Source: Siderastrea radians (taxonomy: Eukaryota > Cnidaria > Anthozoa > Scleractinia > Rhizangiidae). From it: DNA of 64,000 bases. The stretch lies in NCBI GenBank assembly GCA_964017195.1, contig OZ024892.1, positions 15,283,571 to 15,347,570 of the forward strand, written 5' to 3'. Position 1 is the stretch's first letter. Every line of letters starts with the position of its first letter. A program made the translations under genes and the position numbers. Positions 20,719 through 30,962 of this stretch are shown piece by piece. The notes under the pieces are model-generated. The model was not told the DNA's origin and made no database searches. It was given only the letters and a program-made list of their open reading frames with translations.

Positions 20719-22099
20719 AAGAGCACTTGACAAATTTGTATTACAGCGCGGAGCGCGCTACCGTTTCCACTAGACCAAGATTTTTGACACTTTTCTGACA
20801 CTTTTTCGATACTTTTTTGATTGAGGGGCGGAGTTTATCGGACCGTTTCAAATTAGCGCACGTGAACTAGACGCCGTAAATAAGATAACCGGGTCGTTCG
20901 CACAAGTTTGTCTAGACAAAATTTCGCGTTTGTCACTTCGCTCATTCGCTCATAATCGTGGGAATCCGTTTTGTTGCGTCGTACAAATACAAAACTTAAA
21001 TCTGAAAACGTGAAAATCTTAGCATTGACAACTGAACAGAAGTGTCACAGTCATTGATTTTGATGCAACAATTTGCACGTGCGGAGCTGTCAAAAGGTGC
21101 ATTTTTCACGCTTGAACAAACGTGTAAAAAGCTAGCTTGTTGAAATTTAAAAAAAGGACAGGAAAAGAGGAAGAACAATCAGCTGCATATTACTCATATC
21201 GAATATTCGTGACAATTGATGTAGAACTAGTAGCTATTTTAGTTATTGGTTTGTCGATATTCACAAAATTATGCATATCGTGCACTTGTTTGTTACAAGA
21301 CCATTTCCGCCCCAGTGAAGTTTCTATTTTTGGCTCAGGTCGTGACAATAAATAACTTTTGGAAGAACATTGCATGCAACAGATATAAAAATATTCCTCG
21401 TAGTTGGATGGTAACTCACTAAGAAAGTATTTGAAAATCTCCATTTTGTGTCATCGTTATGTATAATTTTATCACACAATGTTGAGCGAAAGTCCAAAAT
21501 AACACGAGAAATGTAAACATTCAACAACAGAATAAAAGACGCATAATTCAACACAACATAATGATTAGTTTTGAGGCATAAATCGCCAAATTCGAAACAC
21601 AACTGGTGAATCTAGCTCACTGACTCTCAGAAGTATTTTCCGATATATCCCTTCATCTACCGAACGAGCTCGAACAAACATCTCTTGAAAGTTCTCTGTG
21701 TTGTCCACGTTTTATAGATTCACATAACCGCCATCCTCGTCTTTGTATCGTATTCGCAAAGTGTTGGACGTGTGATGTCGCAGCCTCGCAGGTCCGTCTG
21801 ATATCCTCCACAAGCGAAGAAAACGAAAAATTTCGTGCGATTCCATCGACAACGTCTGCGTCTGTATAAAACTTTACCAATTTATCCTGGCCGTACTCAA
21901 CTTTTATTTGGAACTTCATGCCGGCCGACAAATGTAGTCGAAGGAAGTCGAGACTACCCGTCCCGCCACATATCAATCACTGTCAACGCCCACTTTGACG
22001 TTGCGGCTCCTTTGTTAAAAGTGTCAAAAAAGTGTCAAAAATTCATCAAAAATCTTGGTCTAGTGGAAACGGTAGCACGCTTCGCGCTGTAAGTGCTCT
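20719..22099. mobile_element. 1.4-kb inverted-repeat element of unknown family
   Basis: The left arm (GAGCACTT, ACAGCGCGGAGCGCGCTACC, GTTTCCACTAGACCAAGATT) is repeated inverted at 22010-22099 (AATCTTGGTCTAGTGGAAAC, GCACGCTTCGCGCTGT, AAGTGCTC). The left arm has an extra 14 bp between GAGCACTT and ACAGCGCG. The interior contains unrecognised minus-strand frames, for example 21653-21976 with LHLSAGMKFQIKVEYGQDKL. The target duplication is not resolved. Confidence 0.6.
21653..21976 (-). CDS. hypothetical open frame inside the 20.7-22.1 kb element
   Basis: This frame of about 107 codons contains LRLHLSAGMKFQIKVEYG, FYTDADVVDGIARNF and SLVEDIRRTCEAATSHVQHF. The composition is protein-like, without low-complexity bias, but I recognise no domain. 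It could be a transposon-encoded or captured exon, or chance. No paired splice sites were established. Confidence 0.2.
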   Translation of the reverse strand: MICGGTGSLDFLRLHLSAGMKFQIKVEYGQDKLVKFYTDADVVDGIARNFSFSSLVEDIRRTCEAATSHVQHFANTIQRRGWRLCESIKRGQHRELSRDVCSSSFGR

Positions 22100-22847
22100 C
22101 AGTACATCGGACATGTAAAGATGTCAGTTTGAACAACGATCTTCTTCAGTTGTAGTGAGATGTACAATTTACAAGTTTATACAAAGCCCTCTGTAAAGCA
22201 ATGATAATTTCAAATATTTAAGGAATTATAAACACTGCAAAAGAAAACAAAAGAAACACGACAAAATTATGTTAGGATGACTGCATGTCGTTAATGAAAT
22301 CTTAGCCAATCTCTTCATGAGCCACCATTAAAAGATATGGCTGGAATGAACTACATGGCCTCTAGGATTTTATTTTATGGACGTTATGTTAATGATACAT
22401 ATAAAAAAATGAGTCGTCATTTTTTCTTGAAATTATAGCCAGTCTGCTACTATCCAGATCTGATTTGAAAAACCAGATCTAATTTGAAAAACCTTAATGT
22501 AGTTCATTGAAATGTTTTGTTGTCCGGAACATCAGTTTGGCCACTCCTATCGATATCCTCAGCTTCTATCGAGGTCAGAGTGACTTTCTTCGGCGATTTG
22601 CGGACTGTGACAGGGAGGGTTGGTTACGTTATACGCTACACGCCAACTGATCGGCAGTACTGTACTGGCTATTTATGCTCCTTATATAAGACGCACTAGC
22701 CACAAAAATGATATTTGTAGTTATTTAAGACAGCTACTATCTCACTTGTAGGCTTGAGGTACGTAAGAGGTTTGGTGTTAATACTATTTTTGGAAAATTC
22801 CCTATGCAAACTTGAGCACTACGTATTACAGTCTTTGACACCATTAC
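22100..22847. other. TRPC-like gene intron, no gene seen
   Basis: Intronic relative to the exons at 22848-23025 and 16392-16722. A short tandem ATCTGATTTGAAAAACCAG duplication is at about 22455-22490. Nothing else can be supported. Confidence 0.5.
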
Positions 22848-23025
22848 CTTTCCATGTCCCTTTCATAGGTTTAAAGACGGCAAGCAGGAAAGGAGAAAAC
22901 ACCAAATCAAAAAGGCAACAAATATGGAACAGTAGTTCTTGCCAACGTTTCCATTCTGTCTTCATTAATCGCCGACCACGCCATTTAAGGTTCATTTCAC
23001 TATGTACGGCTGGATGGGTGAAAAA
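22848..23025 (-). CDS. TRPC-like cation channel, pre-S1/S1 exon
   Basis: The 178-bp exon is bounded by a strong acceptor (TTTTCTGCAG) and a GT donor (GAAAG before GTAATGG). It reads FFTHPAVHSEMNLKWRG, then RRLMKTEWKRWQELLFHICC, then a hydrophobic helix (FDLVFSPFLLAVFKPMKG). F.THP.....L...W is the signature that follows the ankyrin region in TRPC channels. The preceding exon ends in FEQKK in phase 0, giving the expected EQKKFxTHP junction. Exit phase 1 fits the 16392-16722 exon. It is too short to be noticed by frame length alone; it was found by motif and splice-site matching. Confidence 0.7.
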
Positions 23026-23641
23026 CTGCAGAAAAGAAGAATAGAAGAACTAACCAAGTTGTTCAAGTTTGTCTTCTTTTGTCTCGAATTAAAACATCTA
23101 TTTATTGACACAAATGTTTTCCTTAGGTTGACTGTATTAACAAGCTAAAACTCCCAATGTGAAATAAACTACGCTTGGGTGTGTTCGGATGTTTCACTCG
23201 CGTTCATGGACTATTTCTAAGTAGTTATCATACCACGTGAAGAGACATAAATCAATAATTGAAGGACCTTGAAGAAAAATGGCTTCCTCCTATATATTTC
23301 ACAAGGTCTGGAAGCATAAGAAAATTGTCAGTAATGTTTTGCTTGCCATGTCAGCAACGTCTTGCGTGAACCCAGATGATCTTGATCAGATAACTTTGTA
23401 TTTCTTTTATTTGTCAAATGGCAAAATTTTAAAGACAATAACTATACACGAATAATAAGAATAATAGATACCTATATATCATTAAAATGCCCATCAGTCA
23501 CTTAAATTGGAATATGCTTGAATAAAAAAATCTTATCGAGCAAAGCAATCGAAAAAGAACCAATTTAACTAATCAAAGACAACTGATTCATTCCAGTAGA
23601 ACACATTGGCCTAGATGAGGATAACCTCAGGAAACTAGAGG
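23026..23641. other. TRPC-like gene intron, no gene seen
   Basis: AT-rich intronic sequence between the pre-S1 exon and a small MITE. No repeat ends or exons were identified. Confidence 0.5.
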
Positions 23642-23759
23642 TAGCCTGTGAACAGGCTCTATGGTCAGGAATAAATTGAAGAAAACAAAGGCTCGGCTCG
23701 CTTCGCTCGCTGATTTATTTTCGCGCTTTTTCCCCTGTGCGGAGCCTGTTCACAGGCTA
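23642..23759. mobile_element. 118-bp mini-MITE with 9-bp target duplication
   Basis: The ends TAGCCTGTGAACAGGCTC and GAGCCTGTTCACAGGCTA are inverted. AACTAGAGG flanks both sides (23633-23641, 23760-23768). A 9-bp duplication points to a Mutator-like origin. Each end contains its own inner palindrome (CCTGTGAACAGG). Confidence 0.85.
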
Positions 23760-24067
23760 AACTAGAGGTAGCTAGATTTGTTTCACTTGAGTTACCTCTT
23801 GAGAAAAACGTTAACATAAATGTCATAAAGAAAGAAGGTGGCAAATGTTAAGCTCGGTCATGAAAGAAGACAGGATCAGTAGTCCTACATCCTTAGCAGT
23901 ACGGCAGCTCTGCACCGATCCAAAGTGGCTCTGTGATTGGCTAGTTAGCGAGAATATAATATTTTTTCATAGAATCATGTGATATATGTGTCGCTGATTA
24001 TTTCACATTCGCTTTCAAGTCGACTTGCTTGTTTTAGTAGTAAACTAATTGTCAGGTCCCTTTCTCG

Positions 24068-25040
24068 ATATACCGAGTGTACCAGCTGTACCATTGTACC
24101 GAGTGTACCGGCTGTACTAGTGTACCGTATGTATCGAGTGTACCGGCTGTACCAGTGTACCGAGTGTACCGAGTGTACCGAGTGTACTGGCTGTACCGAG
24201 TGTACCGGGTGCACCGAGTGTACCGAGTGCACCGAGTGTACCGAGTGTACCGGGTGCACCGAGTGTACCGAGTGTACCGGCTGTACCGAGTGTACCGGCT
24301 GTACCGAGTGTACCGAGTGTACCGGCTGTACCGAGTGTACCGGCTGTACCGAGTGTACCGAGTGCACCGAGTGTACCGGCTGTACCGGCTGTACCGAGTG
24401 TACCGAGTGTACCGGCTGTACCGAGTGTACTGGCTGTACCGAGTGTACCGAGTGTACCGAGTGTACCGAGTGTACCGGCTGTACCGAGTGTACCGAGTGT
24501 ACCGAGTGTATCGAGTGTACCGGCTGTACCGAGTGTACCGGCTGTACCGCGTGTACCGAGTGTACCAGCTGTACCGAGTGTACCGGCTGTACCGAGTGTA
24601 CCGGCTGTACCGAGTGTACCGGCTGTACCGAGTGTACTGGCTGTACCGAGTGTACCGAGTGTACCGAGTGTACCGGCTGTACCGAGTGTGCCGGCTGTAC
24701 CGAGTGTACCGAGTGTACCGAGTGTACCGGCTGTACCGAGTGTGCCGGCTGTACCGAGTGTACCGAGTGTACCGGCTGTACCGAGTGTACCGAGTGTACC
24801 GGCTGTACCGAGCGTACCGAGTGTACAGAGTGTACCGGCTGTACCGAGTGTACCGAGTGTACTGGCTGTACCGAGTGTACCGAGTGTACCGAGTGTACCG
24901 AGTGTACCGAGTGTACCGGCTGTACCGAGTGTACCGAGTGTACCGAGTGTACCGAGTGTACCGAGTGTATCGAGTGTACCGAGTGTACCGGCTGTACCGA
25001 GTGTACCGAGTCTACCGTATGTACCAAGTGTACCGAGCAT
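24068..25040. repeat. 9-bp minisatellite, about 108 units
   Basis: The array consists of two main units, GTACCGAGT and GTACCGGCT, in irregular order, with rare variants (GTACCAGCT, GTACTGGCT, GTGCCGGCT, GCACCGAGT). Because 9 is a multiple of 3 and neither unit creates a stop on either strand, long frames stay open on both strands (CTECTGC-, YRVYRLY-, VPSVPAV-, VHSVQPV- and GTLGTAG-type repeats). These are artefacts. The array lies in a TRPC-like gene intron. Confidence 0.95.
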
Positions 25041-25556
25041 TCTGGTAATGAACGAAGTGTGTAACTGGGTCGAGAGCATTCTGTTGTAGCTGTGCTAAAT
25101 TTGGTGGTGCAAATGGTTATGGAAGTCCAGTGGCTGATGCAGAAAATGATGCCCGTAAAAACTATATTCGCCAATATTTACTTCGCCTTCGGCGAATAAT
25201 TGTTAAGTATTAAATGGTAGAGAATTAATCAATTTCCAAAGTTGCAAAAGTGTGATAGCAAGAGGCTGGTACCTGCTGATACTTTAGACAATAATTTCAT
25301 AGGGTTCGGAAGCTCTGTGGAAGCTGAACTTTTGGTGTCCATGTCACTTGATTGTGCAAGTCTGTCATAAAATCGACAGTCAGTTCTAATTGGCAAATTG
25401 AGGTGAGAAGTAGTTTTATGGCCTAGATAAGTAACGCTGTTTCAGTGCCAATATTTCATCAGCGCTCATCGATGACACTTTGACCTCTCATTCCCAAGCT
25501 AAGATGTAAATATCAATTCTCTTTACTGACTGATTAATACACTGATCCTTTCCTGG
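25041..25556. other. spacer between inverted minisatellite arms
   Basis: Unique-looking sequence between the large 9-bp array and its short inverted counterpart. No gene is seen. Confidence 0.5.
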
Positions 25557-25690
25557 TACACTCGGTACACTCGGTACACTCGGTACACTCGATGCAGCCG
25601 GTAAAATCGGTACACTCGGTACAGCCAGTACAGTCGGTACAGCCGGTACACTTGGTACAGCCAGTACACTCGGTACACTGGGTACAGCCA
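25557..25690 (-). repeat. short inverted copy of the 9-bp minisatellite
   Basis: About 14 units of GGTACACTC and GGTACAGCC run here, the reverse complement of the array at 24068-25040. The two arrays could fold together across a 0.5-kb spacer. Confidence 0.9.
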
Positions 25691-26089
25691 GAGAAGGTAG
25701 GGTAATCACTCTTTTAATCAGTTGATAGGCAGGTATATTATTAGACGTCTACTTGCCGTGGGTAAATTGAAGAGTCACATGGTGGAAATTCTGCAATGAA
25801 AGCCATTATTATCGCTTTACCCAGGACACCGGGAAACTACGAGCTCCTAGTAAGCAACTGGCGGAGGGGGGGGGACCTCTACTTGATAGATAAAACACAA
25901 GGGATTCAACATTAGCTTTCGAAATGACGAAGACGCGAAGACCAAAACCTTGGTCAAACCCGTGATGTGATTGGCTCAGTACACCCCCGTACGGAAATGC
26001 TCATGGCGGAGAAAAGCGGACCAATCAGAGAGCTGCTTTGGAACGGTGCAAGACAACTGTAGCAGAATGCAGAACGTAACTCGTCACCA

Positions 26090-26200
26090 GTCTCCCAGTA
26101 GCCCAGCAGTTAGTGCATCCAATCGGTATGTGGAAGGTCATAGGTTCGATTTTTAGTCAGGGACTGGGGTTTTTTTTTGACTCTCACTCTCGTGACAGGC
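26090..26200 (+). repeat. tRNA-derived SINE-like fragment
   Basis: TAGCCCAGCAG (about 26100-26110) matches the pol III A-box consensus TRGYNNARNNG. GGTTCGATTTT about 35 bp later matches the B-box in its first nine positions. CCCAG before the A box can pair with CTGGG after the B box, like an acceptor stem. No intact tRNA cloverleaf was found, so this is a tRNA-derived repeat and not a tRNA gene. Confidence 0.5.
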
Positions 26201-26436
26201 TTAATTTCATATATTTGTTACTTCGTGACCGTAAAAATTTGCTATCTTTCTTTATTATTCCACTCTTGCGCCATTTCACCATATACGATCAAGAGAACGC
26301 GCAAAATATGCTACTGTATTCCACAGTAAAATTATGTATTGCATTGCAAAATCCAGGTTTCTCAGGTTTTCTGGCTGAAGGACTAAAAAAACCAAATTTT
26401 GACGTGCTTTTTTTTTTCCATTGGAATAATAAATCT

Positions 26437-26577
26437 CTTATTCGATGGCTTAATATATAATAAGCACGGACATTTTGCTCATTGCTCGTATTTTTCCTCG
26501 CCCCTTCAGGCTCGGAAAAATACTACGCAACTCGCAAAATATCCGCGCGTATTATATGTTAAACCATCGAATAAGAT
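26437..26577. mobile_element. small inverted-repeat MITE
   Basis: The arms share TCTTATTCGATGG, ATTATATGTTAAACC-like and GCAAAATATCC-like words in inverted orientation around GGAAAAATAC. There are no clear target duplications and no coding region. Confidence 0.5.
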
Positions 26578-26673
26578 ATATTTGTTTATCATCACACAGA
26601 AAGCTTTTAACATCAGTTGCTGATCCTAGTAGTATGCAGGATGCGTGTCACAACGAACCGAGTAAATACCACC

Positions 26674-26850
26674 CTCTCTCCTCCGCAGAGGCCTCCTACA
26701 GTCGCGCCTTGACACACTTCAGAAAAAGCGCGCAGGGGACTGGGAAAACCCGTCGTTTTCCGCGCTCCCGTTTTCTCTCTCCAGCGCTCCCGCTTTCCTC
26801 CTTTTTCTTTCGTTGGTGATTACTAATAGGAGCCTCTGCGGAGGAGAGAG
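26674..26850. mobile_element. 177-bp mini-MITE with 9-bp target duplication
   Basis: CTCTCTCCTCCGCAGAGGC and GCCTCTGCGGAGGAGAGAG form the ends. AATACCACC flanks both sides (26665-26673, 26851-26859). The 9-bp duplication suggests a Mutator-like MITE. Its sequence differs from the 23642-23759 element. Confidence 0.85.
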
Positions 26851-27214
26851 AATACCACCTACGATAGCTCACAATAAAACTGATTAAAAAATGTCAAGTG
26901 TTTTCAACAAATTCACTCTTGCAGTAACACCCAGAGAAGCTAAGGGTAGAAAATTTGCGAAGATTCAAATATTGCTATAATCAGTTTTGTGATTGGTTGG
27001 TGTTATCTTTGTTTTAGTTTTGTACTGACCTTGTTTTCGGTGACCTCTGTCCACCTTTTTCAGAGCGTAAACGTTCATTAGATATCGCGCTTTTCAGTCG
27101 TGCGCGATGACATCGTTAATTTAAAATATAAGAAATGTATGTGCAAGGCATTTAAAGCACCAGGTTCATATTCTAGATGTTTATATATTTAAGGGTATTG
27201 ATTGTCGTTGTTAC

Positions 27215-27412
27215 CTTTTTTTGTTCGAATTCAATGGCATCATCCAATATTTCATCCAGGACGTAATCTCCAAATTGTTCACGCTTGCCTGCATCAGACT
27301 TCAAAGGATCAAGTAAACAGTAAATGTATTCCTCCACAGAGTTTGCTAACTGTCTAAACCTTCCCACTTCGGGTCCCATCTTGTCTGCCCGTCTACGGAG
27401 CTTGAAGATTAC
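27215..27412 (-). CDS. TRPC-like cation channel, exon between ankyrin region and S1
   Basis: A 198-bp exon (66 codons, phase 0 on both sides) sits between an acceptor (CATCGCAG before GTAATC) and a donor (AAAAAG before GTAACA). It reads VIFKLRRRADKMG, EVGRFRQLANSVEEYIYCLL, REQFGDYVLDEILDDAIEFE and QKK. The pattern of a helical stretch corresponding to the segment before TRPC S1, ending ...EFEQKK, continues directly into FFTHP of the 22848-23025 exon. Ankyrin-coding exons must lie further upstream; none is seen before the Ngaro-type element that begins 125 bp away. Assigned by junction logic and weak motif similarity, so less sure than the S1-S5 exons. Confidence 0.65.
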
Positions 27413-27537
27413 CTGCGATGAAAGGAAAGTGGGGTGAGATCAGAAGTTGACTCATAGCGGCTGCCAATCTCATCCTTTTGTTGTTGTAATGCGCCTTTGA
27501 ACAAGTATATCAAAAATGCGCTATATAAGTAAATTCT

Positions 27538-28007
27538 TTAATGCTCCCAACCCATGAGTAAGTGAGACAACAACAGTTTGTGGGATAAAGGGGTAGGGGA
27601 GGAAGTACTCCAGTGAAGCATAGATTGCATACAGGTCAGGCTAGGCTATATTGGCAATGGGCCTCCCCAGAGGGCCAAGTTCCCCAATGAGTGAGGTCCC
27701 AAACAGTCCGCCCCTGAGGGCTATCCCCCATGAGCGAGGACGGTAACCTCCCCAGAGGGCCAAAATCCCCCATGAGCGAGGTCCTTATCCGATCCTCCCC
27801 AGGGGGCCAACAATCCCCTCAGAGCGAGGTCCTTATCCTCCCCGGAGGGCCAAAATCCCCCATGAGCGAGGTCCTTATCCTATCCTAGGCTATACCCCAT
27901 GGTTAGCATAGTAACCAGTTGCATATGAGGCAGAATATAGAAGTAACTGAGACTGTGAGTCCATGGGGAAAAGTGTGACCTGTATTGGGAGCACTTCATC
28001 CCTTGCC
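27538..28007. repeat. Ngaro element 1, split repeat B2
   Basis: It runs from TTAATGCTCCCAACCCATGAG to TTGGGAGCACTTCATCCC and matches 28907-29376. An internal minisatellite of about 45 bp is built from GAGCGAGGTCCTTATCC and CTCCCCAGAGGGCCAAAAT words. Confidence 0.85.
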
Positions 28008-28610
28008 CATGTTTATTGAAATTGATCAAAAAATGCTCTACTACCCTACAGGGCCTAGCTGAGCAGTGAAATATGAATGATCTTACAAGCTGTTGAAATG
28101 ATTGAATCAGAAAACAAATGATCCCAACCTAAAAAATAGGGATCATCTCATAAATTACTTAACTGACAATTTAAAGAATAACAGTGACTTAAGGCTAACA
28201 ACTACAGTAGCATACCATAGCCAGAGTGACATTTAATAATTATGTCTTTACTTTTGATCGAACTGTACAAAGAATTACTCTTAACAATAACAAAATGCCA
28301 CTATTATGAAATGCGAATCGGTAGTAAATGAGGCTAAGAAAAAGCCTATAAAACCAGATTTGGCAGTCTCTTCGCAGCTCAAACTATTATGACAGAGAAT
28401 AACCGGAACTAGATCTAGGCTAAAAACTATGGTAACACATAATTGGGTACTAGATTTACCTATAACCATATGCTAATGAAACAAGATGTAGATAACGTAA
28501 TAACACATTTTACAGGGAAACAGTTGTATATAATGTTTGGAGCAACTGTTGTGGCACCGTGCTAAGCCATGCGCTTAGTTACCAGAACAACACAGGGGAG
28601 GGAGGAAGGG
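28008..28610. other. spacer between split repeats A2 and B2 of Ngaro element 1
   Basis: Unduplicated sequence without coding potential. Ngaro element 2 has a similar but shorter spacer (50906-51012). Confidence 0.55.
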
Positions 28611-28906
28611 GAGCTGGTTGAACAGAGCTACTCAGCTAAAATGATTAAGAGAATGGAAGACTGAAATGAACAATGGTAGATTGAGGGTGCTCAAGTTCAC
28701 GTGAGCAGCGAAATGCCATTGGTCCGATATAAATCTCGTGATGTTTGCACGTGAAAGCAGGATGACCTTTAGGCATGTGGATGACCTTTAGGCATGTTGA
28801 TTGACAGGTCTTGTCCTGATAACATAGCACATAACCGGTACAAAAATGCTGGAAAATTAACCTCATGGTTGTCCCATTAACTTTAATTTATAATACTTAT
28901 AAATTG
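28611..28906. repeat. Ngaro element 1, split repeat A2
   Basis: Direct copy of 47684-47958 (GGTTGAACAGAGCTACTCAG to TACTTATAAATTGGCT). One 20-bp tandem duplication (GATGACCTTTAGGCATGTGG) distinguishes it from A1. Confidence 0.85.
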
Positions 28907-29376
28907 GCTTTAATGCTCCCAACCCATGAGTAAGTGAGACAACAACAGTTTGTGGGATAAAGGGGTAGGGGAGGAAGTACTCCAGTGAAGCATAGATTGC
29001 ATACAGGTCAAGCTAGTTTTAGATTGGCAGTGGGCCTCCCCGGAGGGCCAAGTTTCCCAATAAGTGAGGTCCCAAACAGTCCTCCCCTGAGGGCTATCCC
29101 CCATGAGCGAGGACGGTAACCTCCCCAGAGGTCCAAAATCCCCCATTAGCGAGGTCCTTATCCGATCCTCCCCAGGGGGCCAACAATCCCCTCAGAGCGA
29201 GGTCCTTATCCTCCCCGGAGGGCCAAAACCCCCAATGAGCGAGGTCCTTATCCTATCCTAGGCTATACCCCATGGTTAGCATAGTAACCAGTTGCATATG
29301 GGGCAGAATATAGAAGTAACTGAGACTGTGAGTCCATGGGGAAAAGTGTGACCTATATTGGGAGCACTTCATCCCA
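28907..29376. repeat. Ngaro element 1, split repeat B1
   Basis: Directly abuts A2 and is a close direct copy of B2 at 27538-28007, including the internal minisatellite. Confidence 0.85.
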
Positions 29377-29460
29377 CAAATACACGGAGTGTATTCCCCA
29401 TGACGAACCCCAAAACCCCTGTTGCCTCCAACCCCTTATCGCCTGCTATTCCTTGTACCC

Positions 29461-30218
29461 TTAATTGTACACATCCCGGACAAGTTTGCTGGACACCTCA
29501 GACAAAAGGGAATGGGGACATTGGATATATCTCTTGTAGCAATCAGAAGTCCAGCGGCCTAAGGTTCTTATGAGCCAAGGTGGCAGCCTGACAGAGGCAG
29601 CAGTGGTGGCTGCGCCGATCCTGTAGCTGTGCCCAGCATAGTGAGATGAGTCCAGGCCCGATAAAGACAGAAGTTGTCGAGTTAAGGCTTCCCTGGTCAG
29701 AGGGGTGCCTGATAAGTATTTGAACAGAGGCCCAGAAGAAGTTCCCCTGACTGAGAGATCATTTTTCATGGCCTTAAGGGGGCAAATCTCCTGATCAGAT
29801 TTGCCTATGAGTATAGTCTGACTGGTGCGGAATGGGTCAGTCTTGGAGATTTTTATGTGAACAGAAAAATTAACTCAGGGTCATCCCAAGTAGGGAGAAA
29901 AGAAATATCTGATGGAGACAGATGTGTGTCTTTTGAATACAAACTGTTGCATGTGAGTTCACTGAGACGGAGAAAACCAAAAAAGGCTAGAGTCATTGCT
30001 TCCCAAATCATTTTGGAATCAAACCTGGATGTTTGTGGGACAGCCAGAAAGCATAAAAATAGCTTAAGGTGATTTACTGTAATCGGCAGGCGGGTGCGAG
30101 TAGAGCAGCCCTGAGAACGTTTTATGCCTCTACAGACAAGTTGAAAGCGGGGGGCACTTTTTGAGATTGAGCTCATAACCGTTTCTGATATGGATGTCTG
30201 ACAGCTGCAAGATAATTC
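29461..30218 (-). pseudogene. tyrosine recombinase, catalytic part (Ngaro element 1)
   Basis: The C-terminal part of the element's integrase-like recombinase. Residues visible: KMIWEAMTLAFFGFLRLSEL (with the first catalytic Arg), a later H-x-x-R box (HSYRIGAATTA), LGRW and CYKRYIQ with the Tyr nucleophile. All four classic catalytic positions are kept. The N-terminal half is at 44552-44781, separated by the TTAA-flanked insertion. The interrupted codon region reads through IK and NYLAAVRHPYQ across the junction when the insertion is ignored. Further frameshifts occur near 30177 and 29860, so the gene is broken independently of the insertion. Confidence 0.85.
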
Positions 30219-30962
30219 TTAAGAGCAAATGTCGCTAAGGTTTGAGCAAAATTGGAAATGGTCAAAATAAACTTCCCTTCATTTTTTGTGTGAAGTTAGT
30301 CACTTCGGGTGGAAGTAATCATGATGGTATTTTTTTCATTTCTCGTGATAAACCGAACTTGGTATCAGGGGGGGAAGTTCATGCCCAAAAATGCATTTTT
30401 ATGGATGTTTTAATCCCCAAAAATGGACTTTTTGTTAGCTAATATTATCAAAGCACAAGAGACTGGTTGAAATTCTTTTCAAATCCTAGCAACCTATCAT
30501 CCTTCGACTTTACAAAAATGTTATTAGAATTTTCTTTGTTCCCGGGGGGGACTCCTGGCCCTGCATTCTTTGTAAGGGGGGAACTCCACTTTTGAAAAAC
30601 TGAAAATGAGACATCTTTGACTAAAACAAAATCTAACTGGTATTCACATTTTGATCAAATTCGAAGTTGTAAATAAATATTCGGTCCTCTTTTAATCTTT
30701 TGATGCTTAAAAGTCCGCGGGCACTTAAGTGGTTTTTGCAGGGCGTGTGATTTAAAACAGGCACCTTAGGTAATATGACATTTTCTACTATTTTAAGTGG
30801 CCACTTGTTAGAACTTAATGAATGCTACAGCAGTTATATACCATCATGCTGTTTCTTTATCATCTATAGATTGCTATTATTTCCCTTTTGTAGGATAATA
30901 TTACGCGAATTGAGAAATATTACTTTTTCAACATCACACTCACAAAAACAGTACTCAGTTAA

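Noticed and set aside
23975..25174. Frames of 320-399 codons on both strands with VHSVQPVHS, CTECTGC or VPSVPAV repeats
   Set aside because: They are translations of a 9-bp tandem repeat that has no stop in most frames; no codon bias, domain or splice structure supports a gene.
26090..26200. Possible functional tRNA gene
   Set aside because: A- and B-box motifs are present, but no complete cloverleaf or anticodon arm could be drawn and the B-box end is degenerate.
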